A stretch of DNA of 29,243 nucleotides from an uncultured Collinsella sp. (GTDB taxonomy: Bacteria > Actinomycetota > Coriobacteriia > Coriobacteriales > Coriobacteriaceae). The stretch lies in contig URYW01000012.1 of the NCBI GenBank assembly GCA_900552145.1, positions 1 to 29,243 on the forward strand, given 5' to 3'. Positions 13,677 to 21,763 of the stretch are shown piece after piece. A program made the translations under genes and the position numbers. Positions within the stretch are counted from its first letter, which is position 1; each line of letters opens with the position of its first letter. The notes under the pieces were generated by a model, which searched no databases, was not told the origin of the DNA, and saw nothing but the letters and a program-made list of their open reading frames with translations.

Positions 13677-15014
13677 ATGCCCCAGAACATCTTCGGTACC
13701 GACGGCGTCCGTGGCGTCGCCAACGCCGATCTTTCGTGCGACCTCGCGTTTCGTCTGGGCCGCGCGGCGACCAAGTTTCTTGGGCCGGATATCTGCATCG
13801 GCCGCGACACGCGTCTTTCGGGCACCATGCTCGAGAGCGCTCTGACCGCCGGCATTATGGCCGAGGGCGGCCGTCCGCACTGCTGCGGCGTCATCCCCAC
13901 GCCTGCCGTGGCGCTGCTCACCGTTCAGAACGAGCTCGATGGCGGCATCGTCATCTCTGCTTCGCATAATCCGCCGGAGTTCAACGGCATCAAGTTCTTT
14001 AGCCGCAGGGGCATGAAGCTTCCCGATGCTGTCGAGGAAGAGATCAGCGCCTGGGTCATGTCCGAGGAAGCCATGGCTGCCGACACGCTGCCGACCGGTG
14101 CCGGCGTGGGCCACATCATCAAGATGAAGGACGCCCGCAAGGCATACGTTGACCACGCCATCGATACGCTTGATGGCCTGAGGCTCGACGGCCTGGTCGT
14201 TGCCGTCGACTGCGGCCACGGTGCTTCTTGCCAGACCACGCCCGCCGCGCTGCAGCGCCTGGGTGCTACGGTCCATGCCATCAACACCGATTATTGCGGC
14301 ACCGACATCAACGTCGAGTGCGGCTCTACGCACCTCGAGCCCCTGCGCGAGCTCGTGCTGCGCACCCATGCTGATATCGGTCTGGCCCACGACGGCGACG
14401 CCGACCGCGTGCTGTTCGTGGACAGCGAGGGCAATGAGATCGACGGTGACTACATCCTGGCTATCTGCGGTTCTGACCTTGCCGCTCGCGGCAAGCTCGC
14501 CAACTCCGAGATCGTCTCGACCGTTATGTGCAACCTGGGCTTCTCCATCGCTATGAAGGAGCAGGGCTTCGAGATGGTTCAGACCGCCGTGGGCGACCGT
14601 TACGTTCTGGAGCGCATGCTCGCGGATGGCGCCGTCATCGGCGGCGAGCAGTCCGGCCACATCATCTTCCTGGAGCACAACACCACCGGCGACGGCTTGG
14701 TGACGGCCCTGCAGCTTCTGGCCGTGCTCAAGCGCACCGGTCGTACCCTCACCGATCTTGCCGGCATCATGAAGAAGTACCCGCAGGTACTCGTCAACGT
14801 GCATTCGGACAACAAGGCTGGTCTGGACGATTGCCAGCCCATCTGGGATGCTGTCGCTGCTGCCGAGAAGGAGCTTGACGGCCGCGGCCGCATTCTGGTG
14901 CGCCCGAGCGGTACCGAGCCGCTGGTCCGTGTGATGGCCGAGGCCGAGACGCACGAGCTGACCCAGCGCGTTGTCGACGACATCGTCGAGGTTGTCAAGC
15001 GCGAACTTCCCTAA
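13677..15014 (+). CDS. glmM: Phosphoglucosamine mutase
   Basis: 445 residues from ATG 13677, with AAGGAG 7 bases upstream. It converts glucosamine-6-phosphate to glucosamine-1-phosphate on the way to UDP-GlcNAc and peptidoglycan. All four signatures are present: N-terminal FGTDGVRG, the phosphoserine loop ISASHNP (about 98-104), the Mg-binding DGDADR (about 239-244) and the C-terminal phosphate-binding RPSGTEP (about 409-415). Length matches the family. glmM is often near ribosomal or cdaA genes; here it follows rplM-rpsI but has its own unit after the terminator. nagB lies 840 bp downstream, so two hexosamine-phosphate enzymes are close together. Confidence 0.97.
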   Translation: MPQNIFGTDGVRGVANADLSCDLAFRLGRAATKFLGPDICIGRDTRLSGTMLESALTAGIMAEGGRPHCCGVIPTPAVALLTVQNELDGGIVISASHNPPEFNGIKFFSRRGMKLPDAVEEEISAWVMSEEAMAADTLPTGAGVGHIIKMKDARKAYVDHAIDTLDGLRLDGLVVAVDCGHGASCQTTPAALQRLGATVHAINTDYCGTDINVECGSTHLEPLRELVLRTHADIGLAHDGDADRVLFVDSEGNEIDGDYILAICGSDLAARGKLANSEIVSTVMCNLGFSIAMKEQGFEMVQTAVGDRYVLERMLADGAVIGGEQSGHIIFLEHNTTGDGLVTALQLLAVLKRTGRTLTDLAGIMKKYPQVLVNVHSDNKAGLDDCQPIWDAVAAAEKELDGRGRILVRPSGTEPLVRVMAEAETHELTQRVVDDIVEVVKRELP

Positions 15015-15085
15015 TGGTCAAAAACCGTTGCCAAGTGGTAAACTGTTAAGGTTATTTTGATTGATTGGTATGTCCGAGGGGGAGC

Positions 15086-15583
15086 ATGTTCACTAAAGTC
15101 CTAAGGTCTTTTGGTATGCGTGGTCGAGTCCTTACGCTGGATGCTCCCATCTCGGGCGATGTCATTCCGCTTTCCGAGGTAAACGACCAGACGTTTGCCA
15201 CCGGCCTTTTGGGCCAGGGCGTGGCGATTCGGCCCACCGGAACGCGTGTGATTGCACCGGCTGATGCCAAGGTCGAGGCCATTTTTCCCACGGGACACGC
15301 TGTTGCGCTTAACACGGTCGATGGTCTGGACGTGCTCATCCACGTTGGCTTGGACACTGTTCAGCTCGAGGGCAAGCACTTTACCGTACATGCGCAAGTG
15401 GGTGACATCGTCCATAAGGGCGATGTACTCATTGAGTTCGATCGCGAGGCAATTGCTGCCGAGGGCTACGATGTGACGGTTCCCATCTTGGTGTGCAACT
15501 CCGTTGAGTTCTCGAGCATCAAGGGCTCCGTTGGCGTGCATGTCGAAGAGATGGACCAGCTCATCGTTGCTCGCGAGCGCTAG
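15086..15583 (+). CDS. crr: PTS glucose-type EIIA protein
   Basis: 165 residues from ATG 15086, with GAGGGGGAG just upstream; an in-frame TTG at 15065 is less likely. It carries the EIIA-Glc core: GDVIPL near residue 23, GQGVAIRP, the first histidine in FPTGHAVAL, the phosphorylated histidine in LIHVGLDTV (about 92), and the C-terminal LVCNS. It accepts phosphate from HPr and passes it to a sugar-specific EIIB. It is a free-standing domain, so it must serve an EIICB elsewhere and may regulate carbon use. It lies between glmM and nagB, which suggests amino-sugar or glucose uptake. Confidence 0.93.
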   Translation: MFTKVLRSFGMRGRVLTLDAPISGDVIPLSEVNDQTFATGLLGQGVAIRPTGTRVIAPADAKVEAIFPTGHAVALNTVDGLDVLIHVGLDTVQLEGKHFTVHAQVGDIVHKGDVLIEFDREAIAAEGYDVTVPILVCNSVEFSSIKGSVGVHVEEMDQLIVARER

Positions 15584-15854
15584 CAAGTGCACGTGGCCAT
15601 TAGCCTACAATTCAAACACGTTTACGGAGGGCGCCCTTGAAAGAGGACGCCCTCCGTGGCAAGATGGGAAACGTCCGAGGCTAAACAGCTTCGGGTCACC
15701 GTGGACGGGCAGGGGCCTCGACGCGGCTAGACACGAGACACATACATTACGCGACCTCGCCCTGGTGGCCGCACACGTTGGTTGCGGCCGACGCGGGCCG
15801 CGGGCAAGTGCTTGTAAGGGAGCCTTGCCTCTCTTGTACGAGAAAGGACGCGTA
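15584..15854 (+). promoter_or_regulatory. Long intergenic region and leader before nagB
   Basis: 271 bp without a gene. A -10-like TACAAT lies at 15606-15611 with no clear -35. A perfect 10-bp hairpin, ACGGAGGGCG (15624-15633) with CGCCCTCCGT (15648-15657), follows but has no T-tract, so it is not an obvious terminator. If transcription starts near 15618, nagB has a leader of about 237 nt with further GC-rich pairing potential (for example GCGGCC...GGGCCGC around 15784-15801). Confidence 0.4.
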
Positions 15855-16583
15855 ATGAAGATCATTAAAGCTAAAGACTACGAGGATATGAGCCGCAAGG
15901 CCGCCAATATCATCTCGGCGCAGGTTATCCTCAAGCCCGACTGTGTGCTGGGCCTTGCCACCGGCTCCACCCCGATCGGTGCCTACAAGCAGCTCGCTGC
16001 TTGGTACGAGAAGGGCGACGTCGACTTTGCCGAGGTCAGCACCTACAACCTGGACGAGTATCGCGGCCTTTCGCACGACGATCCCCAGAGCTATCACTAC
16101 TTCATGCGTGAGAACTTCTTCGATCACATCAACATCGACCTGAACAACACGCATGTGCCCGACGGTTCCACCCCCGACGCCGCCGCTGCCTGCTCTGAGT
16201 ACGACAAGATCGTCGCCGACGCCGGTTACCCGGATCTGCAGCTGCTCGGCATCGGCAACAACGGCCACATCGGCTTCAACGAGCCCGATGACCACTTCTC
16301 CAAGGGTACGCACTGCGTCGACCTCACCGAGAGCACCATTCAGGCCAACAGCCGCCTGTTCGACAGCATCGACGATGTTCCCCGTCAGGCCTACACCATG
16401 GGTACCCAGACCATCATGTATGCCCGCATGATCCTGGTCGTCGCCAACGGCGAGGCCAAGGCTCAGGCCGTGCATGACATGTGCTATGGTCCGGTTACGC
16501 CCGAGTGCCCGGCTTCGATCCTGCAGCTGCACACCAACTGCGTTGTCGTTGCCGACGAGGCCGCCCTTTCGCTCTGCGAGTAG
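15855..16583 (+). CDS. nagB: Glucosamine-6-phosphate deaminase
   Basis: 242 residues from ATG 15855, preceded by GAAAGGA; an open frame extends upstream to 15504 but has no ribosome site and overlaps crr. The enzyme converts glucosamine-6-phosphate to fructose-6-phosphate and ammonia. Motifs: substrate loop LATGSTP (about 34-40), the catalytic NLDEYRGL region (about 62-69) followed by SYHYFM, and GIGNNGHIGFNEP (about 126-138) with the catalytic His. The family is usually 240-270 residues, so this is full length. It feeds amino sugars into glycolysis, opposing the biosynthetic direction of GlmM. Confidence 0.97.
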   Translation: MKIIKAKDYEDMSRKAANIISAQVILKPDCVLGLATGSTPIGAYKQLAAWYEKGDVDFAEVSTYNLDEYRGLSHDDPQSYHYFMRENFFDHINIDLNNTHVPDGSTPDAAAACSEYDKIVADAGYPDLQLLGIGNNGHIGFNEPDDHFSKGTHCVDLTESTIQANSRLFDSIDDVPRQAYTMGTQTIMYARMILVVANGEAKAQAVHDMCYGPVTPECPASILQLHTNCVVVADEAALSLCE

Positions 16584-16615
16584 CGCGAATCCTGCAGCTC
16601 GACATAGCCTTGCCT

Positions 16616-16643
16616 AAGGCCTCCGCTTTGCGGGGGCCTTTTT
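16616..16643 (+). terminator. Rho-independent terminator of nagB
   Basis: AAGGCCTCCGC (16616-16626), loop TTT, GCGGGGGCCTT (16630-16640), followed by TTT; one G-T pair in the stem. Confidence 0.88.
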
Positions 16644-17031
16644 GCTATCCTTTTCCGCCCGCTTGACCAAAATCTTGGCGCAAGCTTGACGAATGCCGGA
16701 TGCCCAACAGCTTGATTCATTCCATACCAGATTCTATGCAAAAATGCCACTAGAAGGTCGTAGACGGTAGCGGGTGCTAGGCGAGTTGAATGACATGGCT
16801 GAACCTTGTTCATCTGCGTTACACTGCCGCTTAGATGGGACAAGCTGACAAGCTCATTTACCTGCTTAAAGACCGATTAGTCGGGGGATTAATAACAATC
16901 GGCCCTCGCTGTACAAAAACTTGCCGCTTGCGTACCAAAAGACAACCTAAAACACAAGGTCGCTCTATTCATAGCGCGGCTTGTATGGTCTTGCGGCTAC
17001 AGTGTCCATACGGTCGAGTTGAGGAGCGGGC
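16644..17031 (+). other. 388-bp intergenic region before the large regulator
   Basis: No gene-like frame is convincing; the longest open frame here (from 16835) has no ribosome site and atypical composition. The region is A/T-richer than its surroundings. It holds an inverted repeat CCGATT (16873-16878) / AATCGG (16897-16902) and a possible -10 TACACT (16820-16825). GAGGAG (17021-17026) is the ribosome site for the gene at 17032. Such a long region fits a regulated promoter. Confidence 0.4.
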
Positions 17032-20031
17032 ATGGTAAACGATTTGAGCGGTATAGACGAGCTCGAGCTGATGCCTCTGGGCGGAGGCTATATGGTGCGA
17101 CGCGAACGCTTGATGAATGAGCTTATCGCCAAGGGCCGAAAGGCCGGCATCGTGGTGCTTTATGCACCCGACGGGTTTGGGAAGACCTCGGTGCTGCTGC
17201 AGTACACCCATGAGGTTAAATGCGACCCGACGCGAGGCCCCGTGCGGATTATCGAGGCCGATCGCGCCACTGGGCGCGAGGTGTTTATGAAGCTCTCGGT
17301 GGTAGCCGTATCAATAAAAAAAAAACCGCACTCCCTTATCGCGATTGATAATGTGCCAAACCTCGATCAGCACGATACCGAAGACCTCATCGACAGGATT
17401 CGCGGCCTGCGCGCTATGGGGGTAGGGGTCTTTATCTCCTGCCGTCCTTCAAATCGTCAGCTGATTCATGGGCTGGGCGATTCGGTCAAGGTCAATGCGC
17501 AGATGCTCAAGGTGCATGCCTATGAGTATTCGGCGTGGGCGTCGGCGTTTTCGATCAGCACATCGCTCGACTTCTATCAGCTCACGCAGGGCGTGCCCGA
17601 GCTCGTTTCGGCATTGCAGACGGGTCTGTATGGCCAAGGCGACGTAGCCGGTCTGCTCGAAAACGAGATTGTCAACGTATATGGCGCGGCACTTGTCGAT
17701 CTGGCTTCGCTCGACAATAATGCGCTGTTTTGCGTGGCATGTCTCATGGTTTTGATGGGCGAGGGCAATATCTCAGAACTCGAGGCTTGCGGGGTGAGGC
17801 TGTCGATGGTCGACCAGTCCTACTTTGTACGCGACTACCCGATCTTTGGCTTGGATCCCGCCGAGCGGAGTTTTACGTGTCTGGGCACGGAGGATAACGG
17901 ACGCTTGCGTTTGCGTAAGTTGGTGGCCGAGGTTCGCCCCGAACTTGTTCCGAGGGCGGCCCGGATTTTGCTTAAGGCGGGCCGATGCGATGCGGCGATG
18001 GGCCTGGCGGACGCCATTTTGGACCGTAGAGCGGTCCTTGAACTTGCTGGGCAGTATGGGGTCGATCTTGCTCTGACGGGGCACGGGGCCGATATCTGCC
18101 GAGCAGCGCTGGGCACGATCGATGCTGACGATCCGGCTCCAGAGCCAACGCCTGCCGAGGCGCTCGGCGTATATCTGGCAGCGGTCAGCGTGTCCAATAC
18201 AAAGCTCGCTCGCTATATGGCATCGGTTATCGAGCGCGGGGGCGAACGGGCGGCCTGCGAAATAGACCCTGTTTCATGGAGGGTGGCCCAGACGCTGACG
18301 GCTGTTTGCTATGGGGACAACGGGCTTGGGCTTCCTACGAACCTGGCCGTGCCAGAAATCGAGACATCCCATACCGCACTCGATATGTTGTCTGCGCATA
18401 TCGAGGTCAAGCGCTGTCTGACCGAGCGGGGAGATGACGGCGGCGTTCTACAGCAGCTCAAAACGAGCAAGGCCTACGACTGCGAGCTCGACATCGCGGG
18501 GATTGTTCTACGGGCCGATAGTATGCTGGTGGAGCTCTTTGACGGGTCGTTTGCGGGAACCGACGAGCGCGATGACGAGATGACGGTGGTGCGGGAGGCG
18601 CTCGACGTACGTGGGCTTAAGACGATGGCTATCTGGGTGCGCATGGTGTTGGCGGCACGGCGGCTCCTTTCCGGCTTGCCGGTAACCGACGACGCGGCGT
18701 TCAACGAGCTCGATCGTTTTGCCGTGCGCATGCGCGACAACCAGATTCAGCTGTTTGGCCTGTTGCTAGAAGGCTGGCAGTCGCTGGCAGAGGGACGGCC
18801 GGTTAATGCAAAGTTCCGTGCGGTCCAAGTGCTCAAACTTGCCGAGGAGTCGATTGCGTACATGCGCGATAACGCATTGCTGCTGGAGCGCGCGGCATAT
18901 CTGCGTAACACATCGATGGTTTCGGTGCGCGAGGAAGCGGAGTTGCTCGATATAAGCCAGACGCAGGTTGGTGGAGCGGAGGCCTGGATGGTGGCGCTGC
19001 ATTTGGCCTGTGCGGGGCGAGATAGCGATCTTGCGGCCTGGATGTCCATGAATCGTACGGGGATTCTAGAGCCATCGTATCGGCTCTTTGCGCGCCTTGC
19101 CATGCATTGTCTGGGCGAGCCGGCGGCCAGGATACGCAAGAAGCTTCCCGTGCGCGAGCTGTCGCGGTACTCGCTGCGCGACGATTTGGAAGGGGAGGGC
19201 GAGCGCCTATTTCAGGCCGGCGAGGTTGAAGCCGTTGATACCATCGACCATATCGAGATTCGCATGTTTGGTGCGTTTCGCGCCGAGCGCGACGGGTTTC
19301 CCATCACGGACAAAATGTGGCGCCGCAAGAAGGCGGCGACACTTGCCGAGCGGCTTGCGCTGGGTATGGATGCGCTCGTCGATCGTGAGACGCTGGCCAT
19401 GGAGCTGTGGCCCCATGCCGAGTTTAATAGCGCCCGCAACAACCTGTACTCGACGATATCGCGCTTGCGGTCGGCTCTGGGACCGACGCCGGATGGCAAG
19501 TCGTGTGTGCTCATCCAAAATGAATGCATCGGACTCAACGGCGACTACGTCAAGACCGATGTACGGCTGTTTGACCAGATAAGCCGCGAGGTTTTGGGAA
19601 ATCGCACAGGTGCGCGCGGGCCCCATTTGGTCGAGTTGTGCCTTAAGATTGAGCAGCTTTATGCCGGACCGCTGTATGTGCCCAATGGCTGTAATCCCAC
19701 CTACTTTTTGCGTATGCGGCGCATCATGCAGTCAAAGTACATCGATTGCATGATTAAGGGAGCAAATGCCGCTCTAGAAGAAAACGATCTGCAGTCGGCG
19801 ATTTGGCTGGCGGAGTCGGGGCTTCGGCAGGAAACGGCGCGTGAGGATATGGTGCGCTGCGCCATGCGCGTCTACAGTGCGGCGGGGCGGCGGCGCGATA
19901 TCGTCGAGCTATACAGCGGGCATATGCACCATCTGAGGGAGCAGGTCAATGGCGTGCCCGAGCCCGAGACGCGGCGTCTGTACGAGCGCTTGGTGGAGGG
20001 GCGGCTCAATCGCGTGCTGGTCGAGCGATAA
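17032..20031 (+). CDS. Large ATPase-containing transcriptional regulator with C-terminal SARP/BTAD-like module
   Basis: 999 residues from ATG 17032. The N-terminal ATPase part has a P-loop APDGFGKTS (45-53) and a hydrophobic strand SLIAIDN (about 101-107), as in MalT/LAL-type STAND ATPases. A long helical middle (about 250-720) looks TPR-like. Near residue 741 begins IRMFGAFRAERDG, the start of an OmpR-like winged helix as in SARP proteins, continuing through RRKKAATLAERLAL and ALVDRETLAMELWP. The last about 160 residues (from KTDVRLFDQI) form a bacterial transcriptional activation domain. The winged helix is C-terminal here; in classic SARPs it is N-terminal. A run of ten adenines codes Lys96-Lys98. 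No neighbour suggests a target; it is followed by convergent genes. Confidence 0.8.
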   Translation: MVNDLSGIDELELMPLGGGYMVRRERLMNELIAKGRKAGIVVLYAPDGFGKTSVLLQYTHEVKCDPTRGPVRIIEADRATGREVFMKLSVVAVSIKKKPHSLIAIDNVPNLDQHDTEDLIDRIRGLRAMGVGVFISCRPSNRQLIHGLGDSVKVNAQMLKVHAYEYSAWASAFSISTSLDFYQLTQGVPELVSALQTGLYGQGDVAGLLENEIVNVYGAALVDLASLDNNALFCVACLMVLMGEGNISELEACGVRLSMVDQSYFVRDYPIFGLDPAERSFTCLGTEDNGRLRLRKLVAEVRPELVPRAARILLKAGRCDAAMGLADAILDRRAVLELAGQYGVDLALTGHGADICRAALGTIDADDPAPEPTPAEALGVYLAAVSVSNTKLARYMASVIERGGERAACEIDPVSWRVAQTLTAVCYGDNGLGLPTNLAVPEIETSHTALDMLSAHIEVKRCLTERGDDGGVLQQLKTSKAYDCELDIAGIVLRADSMLVELFDGSFAGTDERDDEMTVVREALDVRGLKTMAIWVRMVLAARRLLSGLPVTDDAAFNELDRFAVRMRDNQIQLFGLLLEGWQSLAEGRPVNAKFRAVQVLKLAEESIAYMRDNALLLERAAYLRNTSMVSVREEAELLDISQTQVGGAEAWMVALHLACAGRDSDLAAWMSMNRTGILEPSYRLFARLAMHCLGEPAARIRKKLPVRELSRYSLRDDLEGEGERLFQAGEVEAVDTIDHIEIRMFGAFRAERDGFPITDKMWRRKKAATLAERLALGMDALVDRETLAMELWPHAEFNSARNNLYSTISRLRSALGPTPDGKSCVLIQNECIGLNGDYVKTDVRLFDQISREVLGNRTGARGPHLVELCLKIEQLYAGPLYVPNGCNPTYFLRMRRIMQSKYIDCMIKGANAALEENDLQSAIWLAESGLRQETAREDMVRCAMRVYSAAGRRRDIVELYSGHMHHLREQVNGVPEPETRRLYERLVEGRLNRVLVER
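17316..17325 (+). repeat. A10 homopolymer tract inside the regulator gene
   Basis: Ten consecutive A residues encode three lysines (codons ATA AAA AAA AAA CCG) in the ATPase domain. In a GC-rich gene, lysine is normally written AAG, so the run stands out. Slippage of one base would shift the frame and truncate the protein near residue 100. Confidence 0.9.
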
Positions 20032-20063
20032 AAAACGGGTGCCCAAAGTACTTGGGCACCCGT
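20030..20063 (-). terminator. Terminator of the yhbY-like gene (minus strand)
   Basis: ACGGGTGCCCAA (20035-20046) pairs with TTGGGCACCCGT (20052-20063). On the minus strand the stem is followed by a run of T (complement of the A-run at 20030-20035). It overlaps the stop codon of the plus-strand regulator, which may also use the stem. Confidence 0.85.
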
Positions 20064-20100
20064 GAGCTTGCTATGTGTTGGCTCGCCGGATCATTGGCTC

Positions 20101-20400
20101 TTAGACGAGCTTGATCTTCTCGATGTCCTTGCGCGAGGACTCGCGATACAGCGAGAACTTGCGGCCGATGACCTGGACGACCTCGGCGTGGCAGCGCTCA
20201 GCGAGCTCTTCGGCGGCCTCGCGGGCAGAAAGGCTGGAGCCATCGAGCACGGAGCACTTAACGAGCTCGTGCTTCTCCAGGTAGGCGACCGTCTGCTCGA
20301 CGGTGCCCTCGTTGACATCGGACTTGCCGATGATGATGGCGGGGTTGAGGTGATGGGCCATGCTGCGAAGCTGCTTGACCTGTGCTCCTGTCAGTGCCAT
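20101..20400 (-). CDS. yhbY: YhbY-family (CRM domain) RNA-binding protein
   Basis: 99 residues, the full usual length for this single-domain family. Landmarks: LTGAQVKQLRSMAHHLNPAIIIGK at the N-terminus (CRM domain, GKSD in place of the common GK-G), HELVKC, and the C-terminal VVQVIGRKFSLYRES. Family members associate with pre-50S ribosomal particles. The start ATG 20400 has only a weak purine-rich site upstream. It follows the methyltransferase gene after 158 bp that includes a small GC hairpin (about 20426-20442). Confidence 0.9.
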   Translation of the reverse strand: MALTGAQVKQLRSMAHHLNPAIIIGKSDVNEGTVEQTVAYLEKHELVKCSVLDGSSLSAREAAEELAERCHAEVVQVIGRKFSLYRESSRKDIEKIKLV

Positions 20401-20558
20401 GGGTTCTCGCTTTCTATGTATGGGGCGCCCCGCGACGGGGCCTTAATCTACGTGAGCTGTCCCACGATAGCGCAGGAACGGCGGTGTGTGGAGCGCGTTT
20501 GCCCAGTTCAAAAAGAATGCGGATGCCGAGCGGGTGGGCGGTGCGGGCTGCGAACGGG

Positions 20559-21446
20559 CTATGAGCTGGGCGCAGAGACCGGCTCCCATGCAATAAACGC
20601 CCAACGAACCTTGCGGACATGATCGAGCATATAGCGCCCCTGCGGCACGCCCTTGGAGCCCGGCTCACCGGCATGGGGGTTCTCGATCATGTGCTGAGCG
20701 ATGTAGTCGCGCAGGCAGTCGATTTTATCCTCGTTGCCGTGTTCGAGCATACGGGAGAAGTCCGTCATGCCTGCCTCGAGGCTATCGAAGGTATCGCGAC
20801 GAGGCGATTCAAAGTATGTAACCTGCGGCAACGCACCCATCTGAATAAGGATGTTAAAAGCATACACAAAGCCATTACTGCAGGTAACCGAGGCACCGAT
20901 GGCGTTCATCAGGTGCAGATCATAGCGCGGGCTGGAGTTGGCGACCATCGTGACAGCACAACGCCGACGAGCCGTACGGTCAAGCTTGGCAAGCGCACCT
21001 TTTAGATTGGTCGTCGTAACCGAGCGACTCGCAAAGGCAACATCTACAGCCTTGGCAACCGGCCCAACCAGATCCCAATCGTCATCCCAAGCAAGCTCAA
21101 GCGGCGTAATAAGATCCTCGAGCCCGTAATACTCAATGCCGGCATCAAGCGTGCCCAACATAGCAGGAGAGAAGTCGGCAGCAATCACGGAATGCCCAGC
21201 CTGAGCAAGCGGAATAGCAATCGACCCAGCCCCACACCCCATATCGAGCACCGACTCGTCGGGCTCAAGCGCCAACAGCTTTATAAAATCCCGAGCATAA
21301 GGGGCAGTCTCCAACGGCCGAAAATGCCGAGCCCTTTTATCCCACTCAAAAGAATCATCAGCCCGCCGCCGAGCAGCTTGCAAGCGCATCCATTCGCCAT
21401 TCCAATCAGCAGAAAGAAGCTCAGAGCGAGCATCCCCATCAACCAC
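20559..21446 (-). CDS. SAM-dependent class I methyltransferase
   Basis: 295 residues from GTG 21446, with TAGGAGG (21460-21454) 7 bases upstream. The frame stays open 20 codons further, but that extension runs through a terminator-like hairpin and would look like a false hydrophobic leader. The SAM-binding motif I is LDMGCGAGSIAIPLA (about 68-82), followed by VIAADFSPAML with the acidic residue that contacts the ribose. The first 45 residues (WKAR-like segment EWDKRARHF) and the C-terminal half are those of an UbiE/COQ5-like small-molecule methyltransferase. The substrate is unknown; no cofactor-synthesis neighbours help. Confidence 0.85.
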   Translation of the reverse strand: MVDGDARSELLSADWNGEWMRLQAARRRADDSFEWDKRARHFRPLETAPYARDFIKLLALEPDESVLDMGCGAGSIAIPLAQAGHSVIAADFSPAMLGTLDAGIEYYGLEDLITPLELAWDDDWDLVGPVAKAVDVAFASRSVTTTNLKGALAKLDRTARRRCAVTMVANSSPRYDLHLMNAIGASVTCSNGFVYAFNILIQMGALPQVTYFESPRRDTFDSLEAGMTDFSRMLEHGNEDKIDCLRDYIAQHMIENPHAGEPGSKGVPQGRYMLDHVRKVRWAFIAWEPVSAPSS

Positions 21447-21465
21447 GGGCCAACCTCCTAGCAAC

Positions 21466-21497
21466 AAAAAAGCGACTCCTCCCAAAAGAAGAGCCGC
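21466..21497 (-). terminator. Terminator or attenuator just before the methyltransferase
   Basis: On the minus strand GCGGCTCTTC (from 21497), loop TTTT, then GGGAGGAGTCGC (ending at 21472, with one unpaired base and wobble pairs), followed by six T. It sits 20 bp upstream of the methyltransferase start, so it may terminate read-through from the UPF0210 gene or attenuate the methyltransferase. Confidence 0.6.
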
Positions 21498-21610
21498 AAC
21501 CAGCATATATCAGAAAGAACCGTTTCAACGCCAAACCGCCCTTACAACCAAGGCGGGCAGGAGCGAAGCGACTGCCATACGGGATAGAACCCAACTGAGG
21601 TCCCGTTGTG

Positions 21611-21746
21611 CGGGAGCCCCGGGGAGGGCAAATATATAAGGTCGATCGCGAGTTCCGCACGAGCCGGAGAGCACTTAATGTGCTCTCCGTGCGAGTCAGG
21701 ACTGTCCGAGCAGGCGACCTTATATATTTGCCCTCCCCGGGGCTCC
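21611..21746 (+). repeat. Structured repeat element, copy 2, within a 32-bp perfect inverted repeat
   Basis: The arms 21613-21644 and 21715-21746 are exact 32-bp reverse complements. Inside lie GAGTTCCGCACG (21650-21661), a 9-bp stem GGAGAGCAC/GTGCTCTCC (21666-21674 and 21680-21688) with loop TTAAT, a flanking CGCAC/GTGCG pairing (21656-21660 and 21689-21693), and CAGGACTGTCCGA (21697-21709). CGGGAGCCCCGG (21611-21622) is also shared with copy 1 at 1-105. It separates the UPF0210 gene from the methyltransferase. Confidence 0.85.
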
Positions 21747-21763
21747 TCGTCAGTCCCCCTCAG

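Noticed and set aside
16835..17038. 67-codon open frame before the large regulator
   Set aside because: No ribosome site, basic low-complexity translation, and it overlaps the regulator's own Shine-Dalgarno and start.
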